56,190 nt of DNA from Alphaproteobacteria bacterium. Lineage in GTDB: Bacteria; Pseudomonadota; Alphaproteobacteria; RF32; CAG-239. This document shows, piece after piece, positions 17,287-24,696 of the stretch. Location: positions 1-56,190 of the forward strand of contig JAFSWL010000005.1 in assembly GCA_017444525.1 (NCBI GenBank), written 5' to 3'. A model generated the notes under the pieces. It saw only the letters and a list, made by a program, of their open reading frames with translations, searched no databases and was not told the origin of the DNA. Each line of letters opens with the position of its first letter. The stretch's first letter is position 1. Position numbers and translations under genes: made by a program.

Positions 17287-17882
17287 ATTGGCTGCTGTTT
17301 ATCAGTACATTGATTTTATCATTTTTATTGAGCTACAAATTTATTCAATACATATCCAAGTTTAAGCTGGCCGAGCATTATAGTCGGATTGATATAGTGT
17401 TTGTTATTGTGTTTCTGGCAACCGGATTCTGGCACGGAGCTGTGTGGAACTTCATTTTCTGGGGTTTATGGCACGGAATGTTTATTATTTTTGAAAAAGC
17501 GACCGGTTGGCATAAAAAAGAAGGCAAAGTTATCGGATTTTTCCAACACATATATTGTATTTTGGCTTTTGTTATCGGTTGGGTAATGTTTAGAGCCGAT
17601 AATATGGCGTATGCTTGGCTGTATATAAAAAATATGTTCTGGTTGATAAAAACTCACAATATAACTTATTTATTGCCGTATTATGTTGATAATATCGAAA
17701 TTATAGCATTTTGCGCAGCGTTTTTGTGTGCAATGCCGATATTCGGACGAATTTTACAGATTCCGTATCAATATAAAGTTTGCCGAACGCTGGTTAATAT
17801 CTGGTTGATTGTGCTGTTTGTCGTATCAACATCGTTTATTGCCGCTTCAACCTATAACCCGTTTATTTATTTTAGATTTTAA
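17283..17882 (+). pseudogene. MBOAT-family O-acyltransferase, C-terminal remnant
   Basis: The 199-residue frame, opening with GTG inside the previous stop, is a polytopic membrane protein. It carries the MBOAT signature around the invariant histidine: ATGFWHGAVWNFIFWGLWHG. The downstream FRADNMAYAWLYIKNMF and C-terminal spans match AlgI/DltB-like proteins that acylate surface polysaccharides. Members usually have 450-500 residues; the N-terminal 250-300 are missing here, replaced by a short hydrophobic stretch. With the broken gene just upstream it looks like the residue of an O-acylation locus after internal deletion. No ribosome site is evident. Confidence 0.75.
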
Positions 17883-17885
17883 ATC

Positions 17886-17919
17886 AAAACAATCCCCGAT
17901 GATTTCGGGGATTGTTTTT
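17886..17919. terminator. Bidirectional terminator between the MBOAT remnant and def
   Basis: AACAATCCCCGA and TTCGGGGATTGTT form a perfect stem around a four-base loop, flanked by A-rich and T-rich ends. It serves the convergent units on both sides. Confidence 0.9.
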
Positions 17920-18451
17920 AGGAATTTCCTTGTGCTTTTTCTTCTCGGAATTTTTCCAGCTTTTTCAGAAGTCGCGAGCGTTTTAGCCGGCTTAAATGAT
18001 CAATATATAATACTCCGTCAAGATGATCGATTTCGTGTTGCAAAATAATTGCCAGCAAATCATCGGCTAAAATTTCCTGTTCTTTACCGTTATAATCGGT
18101 GTAGTGTACGCGTACGCATTTATAACGCTCAACATCGGCGCGCTGGTTCGGTAATGATAAACACCCCTCATTGAATAAAACAGTTTCATCTGAGCGCCAA
18201 ACAATTTCCGGATTTACCAAATACATCGGGCGGCGCAAAGACAAATCTTCGTCACTCGGATTCGGATCCAATACGATAATCCGTTTGGTAACACCAACTT
18301 GCGGAGCCGCCAAACCGCACCCCTTGTCAGCGTACATGGTTTCCAACATATTATCCAGAAACTTGCGCAACTCGTCATCAATTTTAGAAACGCGCTCGCA
18401 TTTTTGACGTAAAACTTCGTCCGGATATTCATACAGCTTTAAAATCGCCAT
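17918..18451 (-). CDS. def: Peptide deformylase
   Basis: Def removes the N-formyl group from nascent proteins. The 177-residue protein has all three motifs: GCGLAAPQVG, EGCLS (metal-binding Cys) and QHEIDHLDG (metal-binding HExxH). GGGGG lies upstream of the ATG, one base after the nusB stop, so it is the last gene of the hydA-murF-nrdR-nusB-def unit. The partner fmt, often next to def, is not in the window. Confidence 0.98.
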   Translation of the reverse strand: MAILKLYEYPDEVLRQKCERVSKIDDELRKFLDNMLETMYADKGCGLAAPQVGVTKRIIVLDPNPSDEDLSLRRPMYLVNPEIVWRSDETVLFNEGCLSLPNQRADVERYKCVRVHYTDYNGKEQEILADDLLAIILQHEIDHLDGVLYIDHLSRLKRSRLLKKLEKFREEKAQGNS

Positions 18452-18452
18452 A

Positions 18453-18938
18453 TTACCCCCTTATCGCGTGTGCAATTTGATCAAGCAGAGCATTAACCAT
18501 TTTCGGCTCATTCTTATTGAAAAAGGCATATGCCAAATCTACATATTCTTGAATTAAAACTTTAGCATCAACATCGGAAGTGGCGCTTAGTTCATAAACC
18601 GCGCTCAAAAGCAAAGCCTGCATGGTACCGTTCATCCTATCATACGACCATTCACCGTGTAAATAATGATTGAGCGACTTTTCCAAATCTTCTTTACGCG
18701 ATTGAGCTCCGCGCACCAACTTTTCAAAGTATTCGGTATCAATCGGACCGAGTTCAACCAATTTTTCTTCATTTTCATTATTTTCTTCTAAAGCAAAACG
18801 CCCGACTTCTCCTCGTACAAAGTCTTCAATTACCTCATCAACCGGAAGCTGCCCCAGCGCAATCATGTAGTTAGCCTGAACCGCAGCCAAACGTGCTCCG
18901 GATTTCATCTTAATTTTTTGAGATACAAATTTTGACAT
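18453..18938 (-). CDS. nusB: Transcription antitermination factor NusB
   Basis: NusB binds boxA RNA with NusE (S10) and promotes rRNA antitermination. The 161-residue helical protein has the family pattern KSGARLAAVQANYMI near the start and LLSAVYEL, VLIQEYVDLAYAFF and VNALLDQIA toward the end. I start it at 18938 (MSKFVSQ), preceded by AGGAGGAAA; an earlier in-frame ATG is part of that site. It begins one base after the nrdR stop. In typical alphaproteobacteria riboflavin genes lie between nrdR and nusB; here they are absent. Confidence 0.94.
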   Translation of the reverse strand: MSKFVSQKIKMKSGARLAAVQANYMIALGQLPVDEVIEDFVRGEVGRFALEENNENEEKLVELGPIDTEYFEKLVRGAQSRKEDLEKSLNHYLHGEWSYDRMNGTMQALLLSAVYELSATSDVDAKVLIQEYVDLAYAFFNKNEPKMVNALLDQIAHAIRG

Positions 18939-18939
18939 T

Positions 18940-19407
18940 TTAGTTTTCCTCCTCATTGTCGTCGTTTAATTTTTCGATTGTGGCGACAAATTCATTGACA
19001 TCATTAAAATCTTTATAAACAGAGGCAAAGCGAATATAGGCAATTTTATCTAAATGCGCCAGAGCTTGCATTACGCTTTCGCCGATTTGTGTTGTGGTAA
19101 TTTCGTTTTCGCCGGAACTTTCAAAACGCCGTTGCAGTGAAGTTACAATTTTATCTACGCGCTCAGAAGAAATCGGACGTTTGCGCACGGCAAGCATAAT
19201 CGATTTTGCCAACTTATCGCGATCAAACAAAGTTTTTTCGCCGTTTTTCTTTACTACAATAAGTTCACGCAATGAAACCCGCTCAAAAGTGGTAAAACGC
19301 GAGCCGCATTCTGGACATTCTCTGCGCCGGCGAATGGCGGTGTTGTCATCAGTGTTGCGCGAATCTTTAACTTGTGTTTCATCGCAGCCGCAGAACGGAC
19401 ATTTCAT
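18940..19407 (-). CDS. nrdR: Transcriptional repressor NrdR
   Basis: NrdR senses nucleotides and represses ribonucleotide reductase genes. The 155-residue protein has the zinc ribbon CPFCG-x-CDETQV...CPECGSRF and an ATP-cone (about 49-139, LIVVKKNGEKTLFDRDKL). Its start overlaps the murF stop by four bases (ATGA). No nrd genes or NrdR boxes were found in the window. Confidence 0.98.
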   Translation of the reverse strand: MKCPFCGCDETQVKDSRNTDDNTAIRRRRECPECGSRFTTFERVSLRELIVVKKNGEKTLFDRDKLAKSIMLAVRKRPISSERVDKIVTSLQRRFESSGENEITTTQIGESVMQALAHLDKIAYIRFASVYKDFNDVNEFVATIEKLNDDNEEEN

Positions 19408-20732
19408 CGGCTTTCTCCCCGATTAATAAGTTCTTCAGTTACCTGATACATTTTTGACGAGTATCTGGCACCCTTTATAAGGATTGTATCGCCGTTTTGC
19501 AAAAGTTCATTGAGCAAAAAATCAGCTACACAGTCTTTGTTTTCAAAATAAAATTGCGTTTTTTCGGCAGGCAATTCGGCCAACATATCACGCATTTCCG
19601 GACACACACCGATAACAATATCTATTGATGACTGTGCCAGAACTTTGCCGATTTCTTTATGTCGCGCCAGCGAAGTTTTACCTAACTCGGCCATTTTGCC
19701 CAATGCTACAATTTTGCGACCGATTGTCGGCATCTTATCAAGGCTTTTAATTGCCATAATCATTGCTTCCGGCTGACCGGAATAACTGTCATCAATCAGG
19801 GTATAGCTTCCGCCGGAAGCAAGCTTGAGTGTGTGTTGCTTACCGCGTCCGTCCAATGCCCCGAAGTCTTTAATGTATGAGGCCGCTTTTTCCACATCCA
19901 ACCCAAGTGCTTGCACCACGCTTAAAGCGCACCACGCATTATAAAGATATTGCTCCCCGCTTTCCTGAGTGGTAAAATTATCGGTAGGGTGAACGGATTT
20001 ACCGAATTTTATAATTTTATCGGTTCTCAAACGCGCTTGTTTTTCCAGAATATCAGCAAAGTTGGTATCGGCATTGATAATTGCCACACCGCCTTTCTTT
20101 AGACCTTCAAAAATTTCAGCCTTAGCATAAGCGATGCCTTCAAAATTGTCGAAAAATTCAATATGCATCGGGTAAACATTAGTTATCAACGCAATATCCG
20201 GCTTAACCAGATCTGTCAGATATGAAATTTCTCCTTTGGCGCTCATACCCATTTCAATTACGGCGTATTCAGCATTCATATCAATTTCACACAGACTTTG
20301 CGGTACGCCGACGAAGTTGTTGTGATTACCGCTCGTGGCATAAGTTTTGCCGAATTTTGAAAGCAAAAAGGCAATTTCTTCTTTAGTTGTGGTTTTGCCG
20401 GCGCTGCCTGTTAAGCCGATGACCGTGCCTTTAAATAAACTGCGGATATAGGCGCCGATTTTTCCGTATGCCTTGAGGGTATCATCAACAACCAGCTGCT
20501 TTTCCGACGCGACCTCGTTAATCAGGTGTTCAACCACAACAAGCGGACAGCCGGCATTGATAACATCTTTTACAAAATTATGAGCATCGAAGCGTTCGCC
20601 TTTGAGCGCAATAAACAGAGTATCTGCATCAATTTTGCGGCTGTCGGTGGATATTTTATTGATTTGTGCCGGTGCAATTTTATGCTTAACCCCTAATATT
20701 TCCGCCAATTTTTCCGAAGATATTTTTTCCAT
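19404..20732 (-). CDS. murF: UDP-N-acetylmuramoyl-tripeptide--D-Ala-D-Ala ligase
   Basis: MurF adds D-Ala-D-Ala to the cytoplasmic peptidoglycan precursor. The 442-residue protein has the Mur ligase modules: N-terminal UDP-binding domain (about 20-95, ISTDSRKIDADTLFIALKGERFDAHNF), the ATP loop GLTGSAGKTTTKE, the central motif TSGNHNNFVGVP, and the C-terminal domain with DDSYSGQPEAM. It lies outside a dcw cluster, two bases after hydA and overlapping nrdR. Its substrate D-Ala-D-Ala is made by Ddl, encoded at 32233-33144. Confidence 0.97.
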   Translation of the reverse strand: MEKISSEKLAEILGVKHKIAPAQINKISTDSRKIDADTLFIALKGERFDAHNFVKDVINAGCPLVVVEHLINEVASEKQLVVDDTLKAYGKIGAYIRSLFKGTVIGLTGSAGKTTTKEEIAFLLSKFGKTYATSGNHNNFVGVPQSLCEIDMNAEYAVIEMGMSAKGEISYLTDLVKPDIALITNVYPMHIEFFDNFEGIAYAKAEIFEGLKKGGVAIINADTNFADILEKQARLRTDKIIKFGKSVHPTDNFTTQESGEQYLYNAWCALSVVQALGLDVEKAASYIKDFGALDGRGKQHTLKLASGGSYTLIDDSYSGQPEAMIMAIKSLDKMPTIGRKIVALGKMAELGKTSLARHKEIGKVLAQSSIDIVIGVCPEMRDMLAELPAEKTQFYFENKDCVADFLLNELLQNGDTILIKGARYSSKMYQVTEELINRGESR

Positions 20733-20734
20733 AA

Positions 20735-22177
20735 TTACTTCTCGATATCCGCACTTGTTTTAACATAATTTTCAACCATAACCGCCGCTTTTTTAGCCAT
20801 ACATGTGGTCCCAGGACCGGCAATACAGCCACCCTCGCAGCACATTACCTCAATCATATTGAAATCGGCCGGAGGATTGGTGGCATAGCGCTTGAGCTTT
20901 TTGATGGCATCAGCATTGAGACCGTTGATGGCTTCAGGCCTATATAGCGCTTTATCACCGACTACAAACTCAACCGCACCGGCAACTCCGCCGGAAAGCG
21001 GATAGCGGCGACCTTGCGCCGAAGATTCTACCGCAAACTTATCGGCTTCCATTTCTGCAACTTTGATACTGGCGGCATCTAAAAGAGCCGTTGCTTCTTC
21101 AAACACCAAAACATTATCAACGTTAGGATTTTTTTCGGCCTCTAAGCGTTTAGCCAAGCATGGACCGACAAACACTGTATGATATTCAGGATGATCCTTC
21201 TTGACGATTTCGGCGATGTAATACATCGGACTACCGGTGTTAGATACAAACGGCTTAATTTCCGGAATATGCTTTTCGGTAGCCGCAATCCATGCCGGAC
21301 AGCACGAAGTCGTCATAAACTTGGCACCTTCTTCCATACGCTCGATAAATTCTGCAGCTTCGTTGCGAGTGGTAACATCGGCACCTTGCGCCACTTCCAC
21401 CACCTCATCAAAACCGAGCTTTTTGAAAGCGGCAATAACTTTACCCAAATCGTTGCCAAATTGACCGATAACCGCCGGTGCTAACATGGCAACAGTCTTT
21501 TTGTTCGGGTTTTTAATCGCATTCAAAACGTCAATAATTTGCGAATTATGCGCGATTGCGCCAAACGGGCAGGAAAGCAGGCATTTGCCGCAAGAGATAC
21601 ATTTATCTTGGTCAATAAATTCTCTGCCGTCACTTTCTTTGCTGAGAGCACCAACCGGACAAGCATCTTCGCATGGTACAACCGCTTTATGAATGGCGCC
21701 GTACGGGCAGTTGGAGTAACAAATGCCGCATTTAATACATACATCTTGATTGATATGTGCCTGATTTTCTACTGTAATTGCCTTTTTCGGACAGTTTACT
21801 TCACATGGACGAGCATAGCAGCCTTGGCATTGATCGCTGACGATATAGCATTTTGATTTGCAACCGTTGCAAGCCTCGCGAATAACCGATACTGTGGCTT
21901 TTTGCGGAGCGGTGCGGGCGAGAGTTTCATTTACCAATTCAGATAATTTGGTATCAGACGGTAAAAATGCCGGAGTGTATCCCATGGCAGCAGCACATTG
22001 CATTTTAACCACCAAACGGTCACGACCGAGCGAGCCGCGTTTAGCCGGAGTGTCGTCAGGCAATATCTGATTTGGTAGATTGTCAATATCGGCAAAATTA
22101 TTTTGCATAAAACACTTGGCAACGGCTGTCAGAACCGTCAATCTCATAAATGCAGCGTTGTTTTTAGGCGTTAGCAT
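20735..22177 (-). CDS. [FeFe] hydrogenase, ferredoxin-domain monomeric type
   Basis: This enzyme interconverts protons and H2 with electrons from ferredoxin. The 480-residue protein has an N-terminal cysteine-rich region with several 4Fe-4S sites (NCPKKAI, CIKCGICYSNCPYGAI, CEDACPVGA, CISCGKCLLSCPFGAI; about 90-205). The H-cluster domain follows with the three signatures TSCCPAW, GPCLAKRLE and EVMCCEGGCIAGPGTT. The motif variants look like the group B class, a judgement from memory. I start at ATG 22177 (MLTPKNN), with AAGGA seven bases upstream; the in-frame TTG earlier is unlikely. Maturases HydE, HydF and HydG are not in the window. It heads an operon with murF. Confidence 0.93.
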   Translation of the reverse strand: MLTPKNNAAFMRLTVLTAVAKCFMQNNFADIDNLPNQILPDDTPAKRGSLGRDRLVVKMQCAAAMGYTPAFLPSDTKLSELVNETLARTAPQKATVSVIREACNGCKSKCYIVSDQCQGCYARPCEVNCPKKAITVENQAHINQDVCIKCGICYSNCPYGAIHKAVVPCEDACPVGALSKESDGREFIDQDKCISCGKCLLSCPFGAIAHNSQIIDVLNAIKNPNKKTVAMLAPAVIGQFGNDLGKVIAAFKKLGFDEVVEVAQGADVTTRNEAAEFIERMEEGAKFMTTSCCPAWIAATEKHIPEIKPFVSNTGSPMYYIAEIVKKDHPEYHTVFVGPCLAKRLEAEKNPNVDNVLVFEEATALLDAASIKVAEMEADKFAVESSAQGRRYPLSGGVAGAVEFVVGDKALYRPEAINGLNADAIKKLKRYATNPPADFNMIEVMCCEGGCIAGPGTTCMAKKAAVMVENYVKTSADIEK

Positions 22178-22314
22178 CGAAAAATCCTTTATCAAAGTTC
22201 ATTAAAAACGTGCACGCATTATAACGTTATCAGTGTAAATTGCAATAGTTTTTTAGGACATTTAAAATATTCTTGCGTTTTAATACAAATCGTTTTATAT
22301 ATTCTTGATACGTT

Positions 22315-22391
22315 GCAGGCGTAGCTCATCAGGATAGAGCGACTTCCTCCTAAGAAGTAGGCAGGCGGTTCGAGTCCGCCCGCTTGCACCA
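22315..22391 (+). tRNA. tRNA-Arg (anticodon CCU)
   Basis: A 77-base cloverleaf. Acceptor GCAGGCG pairs with CGCTTGC (one G-T), then A and an encoded CCA. The anticodon stem ACTTC/GAAGT encloses the loop CTCCTAA, giving CCT in the anticodon position (reads AGG). The T-arm GGCGGTTCGAGTCCGCC is perfect. It is a single gene on the plus strand, facing the unknown genes that end at 22582. Confidence 0.97.
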
Positions 22392-22581
22392 TTTTATTTT
22401 ATACAGATATTGATTTATTTGCGTGCAATGATAATTTAGTGTCCTTCTAAAATAGAAATACCGCAATTGTTGCCAAGGTCAAAATGCGACTCAGGTACTT
22501 TATGTTATAAGTATTTTTATGAAGTAGGCGGAGCGAGCTGAACAAATACTTAAATAACAGATACGGCGGAATATTGTGCAA

Positions 22582-22929
22582 TTAGTCAAACATACCGCCC
22601 TGTATATAAATGTTATTTGTGTTGTTTTTTTGCATATGATAATTTACCAATGCAATTATCTCTTCTCGTGTAAATTCGTTTTTTTTCCGATGACAGGTCA
22701 GGCTGCTGAGACTGATGCGTTTTTTACCGTCGGAGGTTAGGGTGTTCATTTTTTGAAAAGCATTTTCTGAAGATGTTTTGAGACGATTTCGCAGACTTTG
22801 TTCACCTTTTTTCTGATCAATTTGAGCCTGTCGGTGGCGTAAAGCATCTTCTTGAGCCTTTTGGGGAACTTCTTTTTCCAGATCTTGCTGTATTTTCAGT
22901 CTGGTTGCCTCAATATCATCAAAACTCAT
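22582..22929 (-). CDS. Small charged protein of unknown function (115 aa)
   Basis: GGGAGA precedes the ATG. The 115-residue protein is highly charged and helical, with a likely coiled-coil (about 8-60, many Q, K, E and R). A short basic block KKRISLSSLTCHRKK and a C-terminal helix-like REEIIALVNYHMQKN follow. No signal peptide, span or known domain is visible. It follows the 151-residue gene by 12 bases and is probably cotranscribed. I do not recognise a family. Confidence 0.6.
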   Translation of the reverse strand: MSFDDIEATRLKIQQDLEKEVPQKAQEDALRHRQAQIDQKKGEQSLRNRLKTSSENAFQKMNTLTSDGKKRISLSSLTCHRKKNEFTREEIIALVNYHMQKNNTNNIYIQGGMFD

Positions 22930-22941
22930 TTCTCCCGTTAA

Positions 22942-23397
22942 TTATTCCCATGTATAAAACATATTATTTTGTTTAATATATTCTTCTTCATGCAAATAAG
23001 CTCTTTCCAGCAGTGTTGCTTCGCCGCGTTGTTCACGTTCGGCAATACTTTTCTTAATCATTCTGTCACAATATTCAAGATACCGGACTGTGTTGGTATT
23101 TTTTCTTTCATCGTTGCCGTATATTTTTTCTTTTTCCTCAGGATGTTTGGCAAAATATTTTTTGGCATCTGCCGTTATTTTGGCATAGCCGGCATCTCGC
23201 AGTTCTATGGCCTTTTCCCATGCATGGCGGTTTGAATAAAAAAGATCACTGTTTCCGAATCCCTCTTCAGTCGCATTATATGGGTCAACATTATCTGAGG
23301 AACCTATCAGATAACCACCTAACTGTCTACTATGCATGGCAGCTAAATTATAAACTGTTTTATTGCCGTTTTCATCAATAAGTATAAGTCTTTCCAT
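22942..23397 (-). CDS. Protein of unknown function (151 aa)
   Basis: The product begins MERLILIDENGNKTVYNL, a beta-hairpin-like start, followed by a charged helical body (AWEKAIELRDAGYAKITADA, ...EEYIKQN). It is soluble with no known motif. Its ATG overlaps the stop of a 20-codon upstream frame (TAATG), so it may be translated by coupling. It forms a unit with the 115-residue gene downstream, transcribed from the promoter at 23502-23529. Confidence 0.6.
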   Translation of the reverse strand: MERLILIDENGNKTVYNLAAMHSRQLGGYLIGSSDNVDPYNATEEGFGNSDLFYSNRHAWEKAIELRDAGYAKITADAKKYFAKHPEEKEKIYGNDERKNTNTVRYLEYCDRMIKKSIAEREQRGEATLLERAYLHEEEYIKQNNMFYTWE

Positions 23398-23459
23398 TAA
23401 ATAATTGTCACCATAGATATCTTTCCCATTTTTTTACCGACATACGTGATTTCTCCCAT
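23397..23459 (-). CDS. Possible 20-residue leader peptide coupled to the 22942 gene
   Basis: On the minus strand GAGAGGAA precedes an ATG, and the frame MGEITYVGKKMGKISMVTII ends in TAATG, whose ATG starts the next gene. The spacing and one-base overlap suggest translational coupling. The peptide has no run of a single amino acid, so classical attenuation is not indicated. Confidence 0.35.
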   Translation of the reverse strand: MGEITYVGKKMGKISMVTII

Positions 23460-23501
23460 AGTTTTTTCCTCTCATTGACGTCTCATTGCTTTTAGTAAAG
23501 T

Positions 23502-23529
23502 ATAGTATAAAACAATCCCAAAAGTCCAA
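23502..23529 (-). promoter_or_regulatory. Promoter of the 20 aa/151 aa/115 aa unit
   Basis: On the minus strand TTGGAC (23524-23529), a 16-base spacer and TACTAT (23502-23507), about 40 bases before the leader ATG. From here to the plus-strand promoter at 23739 I see no gene. Confidence 0.5.
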
Positions 23530-23738
23530 AAAATAATATTGTATTAAACGAATTTGTTGATTTATATGTATGAAAATCACATTATGTTCACTAAGAACTG
23601 CTGTGTGTGGCATATAAATAAAAGTTATTGCTTGTTCGGAGCAGTATGAATTTCTTTTTATTGCTTGCACTTATTCGCAGTTTTATCACCATTATAGGAC
23701 TGCATTTTAATTAAAACCGATATAGCTGAAATTTATTG

Positions 23739-23767
23739 TTGACAAAATAGAAAAGGTATATTATTTT
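23739..23767 (+). promoter_or_regulatory. Promoter of the small-ORF unit
   Basis: TTGACA (23739-23744), a 17-base spacer and TATTTT (23762-23767), upstream of a 53-residue frame and a terminator at 24066-24107. Confidence 0.6.
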
Positions 23768-23846
23768 CTGTGCAGAATTTAATTATTATAGTCTATTAAC
23801 TTGAGGATCCGGTCAAATAAGCCTCGTTAAATATTCCGGTCAAAAT

Positions 23847-24008
23847 ATGACAGCAGATGAAAAAAATGCTATCAAAAATGCAACCGCGCACGCAAAGAAC
23901 GGCTTGTTGAGCAGGCGTGATATTAAAATTATTAACAGATTTACACCGCATTCAGCTGATGAGCGTATCTTAAAAAATCGTGCCGTTGCCTGTTTGAAAA
24001 AACGGTAA
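23847..24008 (+). CDS. Small basic protein of unknown function (53 aa)
   Basis: The frame runs from ATG (MTADEKNAIKNATAHAKNG) to TAA, with a basic C-terminus (ENRAVACLKKR-like end at about 45-53). The ribosome site is poor. Support comes from its place between a consensus-like promoter and a hairpin terminator. A second, 11-codon frame with a strong GGAGG site follows at 24027-24062. The transcript may be a small-protein mRNA or a small RNA. Confidence 0.35.
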   Translation: MTADEKNAIKNATAHAKNGLLSRRDIKIINRFTPHSADERILKNRAVACLKKR

Positions 24009-24065
24009 TATGTATCGGAGGCCGTTATGTCCAAGTGCATTGATACAAAAGAGCTTGACTAAGTC

Positions 24066-24107
24066 CAAAAGCCATTACTGACTTGAATGTCCGTAATGGT
24101 CTTTTTG
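24066..24107 (+). terminator. Terminator of the small-ORF unit
   Basis: CCATTAC (24072-24078) pairs with GTAATGG (24093-24099), followed by a short C plus five T. Confidence 0.65.
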
Positions 24108-24171
24108 TTGAAAATAGTTTTTTTTGTGCTTATTATGGGAGACAAATATATTTTGTTTATTGGGGAAAACG

Positions 24172-24609
24172 ATGTTGCAAGCTATTGATAAAGACGGAAA
24201 TATAATTGAGTTTAACGAAAACGATTTGCGCGGCAAATGTACGGTTATGTATTTTTATCCTAAGGATAACACTTCCGGTTGCACCAGAGAAGCGTGCGAT
24301 TTCAGAGATAATCTCAACCGTTTATTGTCTTATGTTGAGATAATCGGTATCAGTCCCGACAGTGTTGAATCTCATCGCAAGTTTCAGCAAAAGCAAAACC
24401 TGAATTTTACTTTGGTTGCCGATATCGATCATGATTTGGCGGAAAAATACGGAGTTTGGAAAGAAAAATCGCTGTACGGGCGTAAATATATGGGAATTGA
24501 ACGCTCAACCTTTATTATTGATGCAGATGGTAATATTATAAAAGAATGGCGCAAAGTTAAGGTTGCCGGCCATGTCGATGAAATTATTGCATATTTTCAG
24601 AGTATTTAG
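24172..24609 (+). CDS. bcp: Thioredoxin-dependent peroxiredoxin (Bcp/PrxQ)
   Basis: Bcp reduces hydroperoxides using thioredoxin. The 145-residue protein has the peroxidatic motif YPKDNTSGCTREACDF, with the peroxidatic Cys in SGCT and the resolving Cys five residues later as in the Bcp/PrxQ subfamily. ERSTFIIDADGNI follows. I chose the ATG at 24172 (MLQAIDKDG), preceded by GGGGAAAA. Longer in-frame starts would add a non-family N-terminus. It is monocistronic, ending at 24633-24670. Confidence 0.93.
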   Translation: MLQAIDKDGNIIEFNENDLRGKCTVMYFYPKDNTSGCTREACDFRDNLNRLLSYVEIIGISPDSVESHRKFQQKQNLNFTLVADIDHDLAEKYGVWKEKSLYGRKYMGIERSTFIIDADGNIIKEWRKVKVAGHVDEIIAYFQSI

Positions 24610-24632
24610 CAGATTTATAGTAACTTGATAAT

Positions 24633-24670
24633 ATTAAAAAGCTTCCGGAGTTATCCAACAGCTTTTTAAT
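24633..24670. terminator. Terminator after bcp
   Basis: ATTAAAAAGCT and AGCTTTTTAAT form an inverted repeat around a central loop. It lies between the convergent bcp and the amidotransferase gene and may serve both. Confidence 0.7.
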
Positions 24671-24696
24671 TTAGTATTTGGCAAATCCTCAACGGC

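Noticed and set aside
22509-22551. AAGTATTT/AAATACTT inverted repeat as terminator or attachment site
   Set aside because: The loop is long and there is no T-run on either strand next to it; no matching copy near the tRNA was seen.
23434-23670. 78-residue minus-strand frame
   Set aside because: It covers the predicted promoter and leader of the downstream unit, has no ribosome site and has shadow-like composition.
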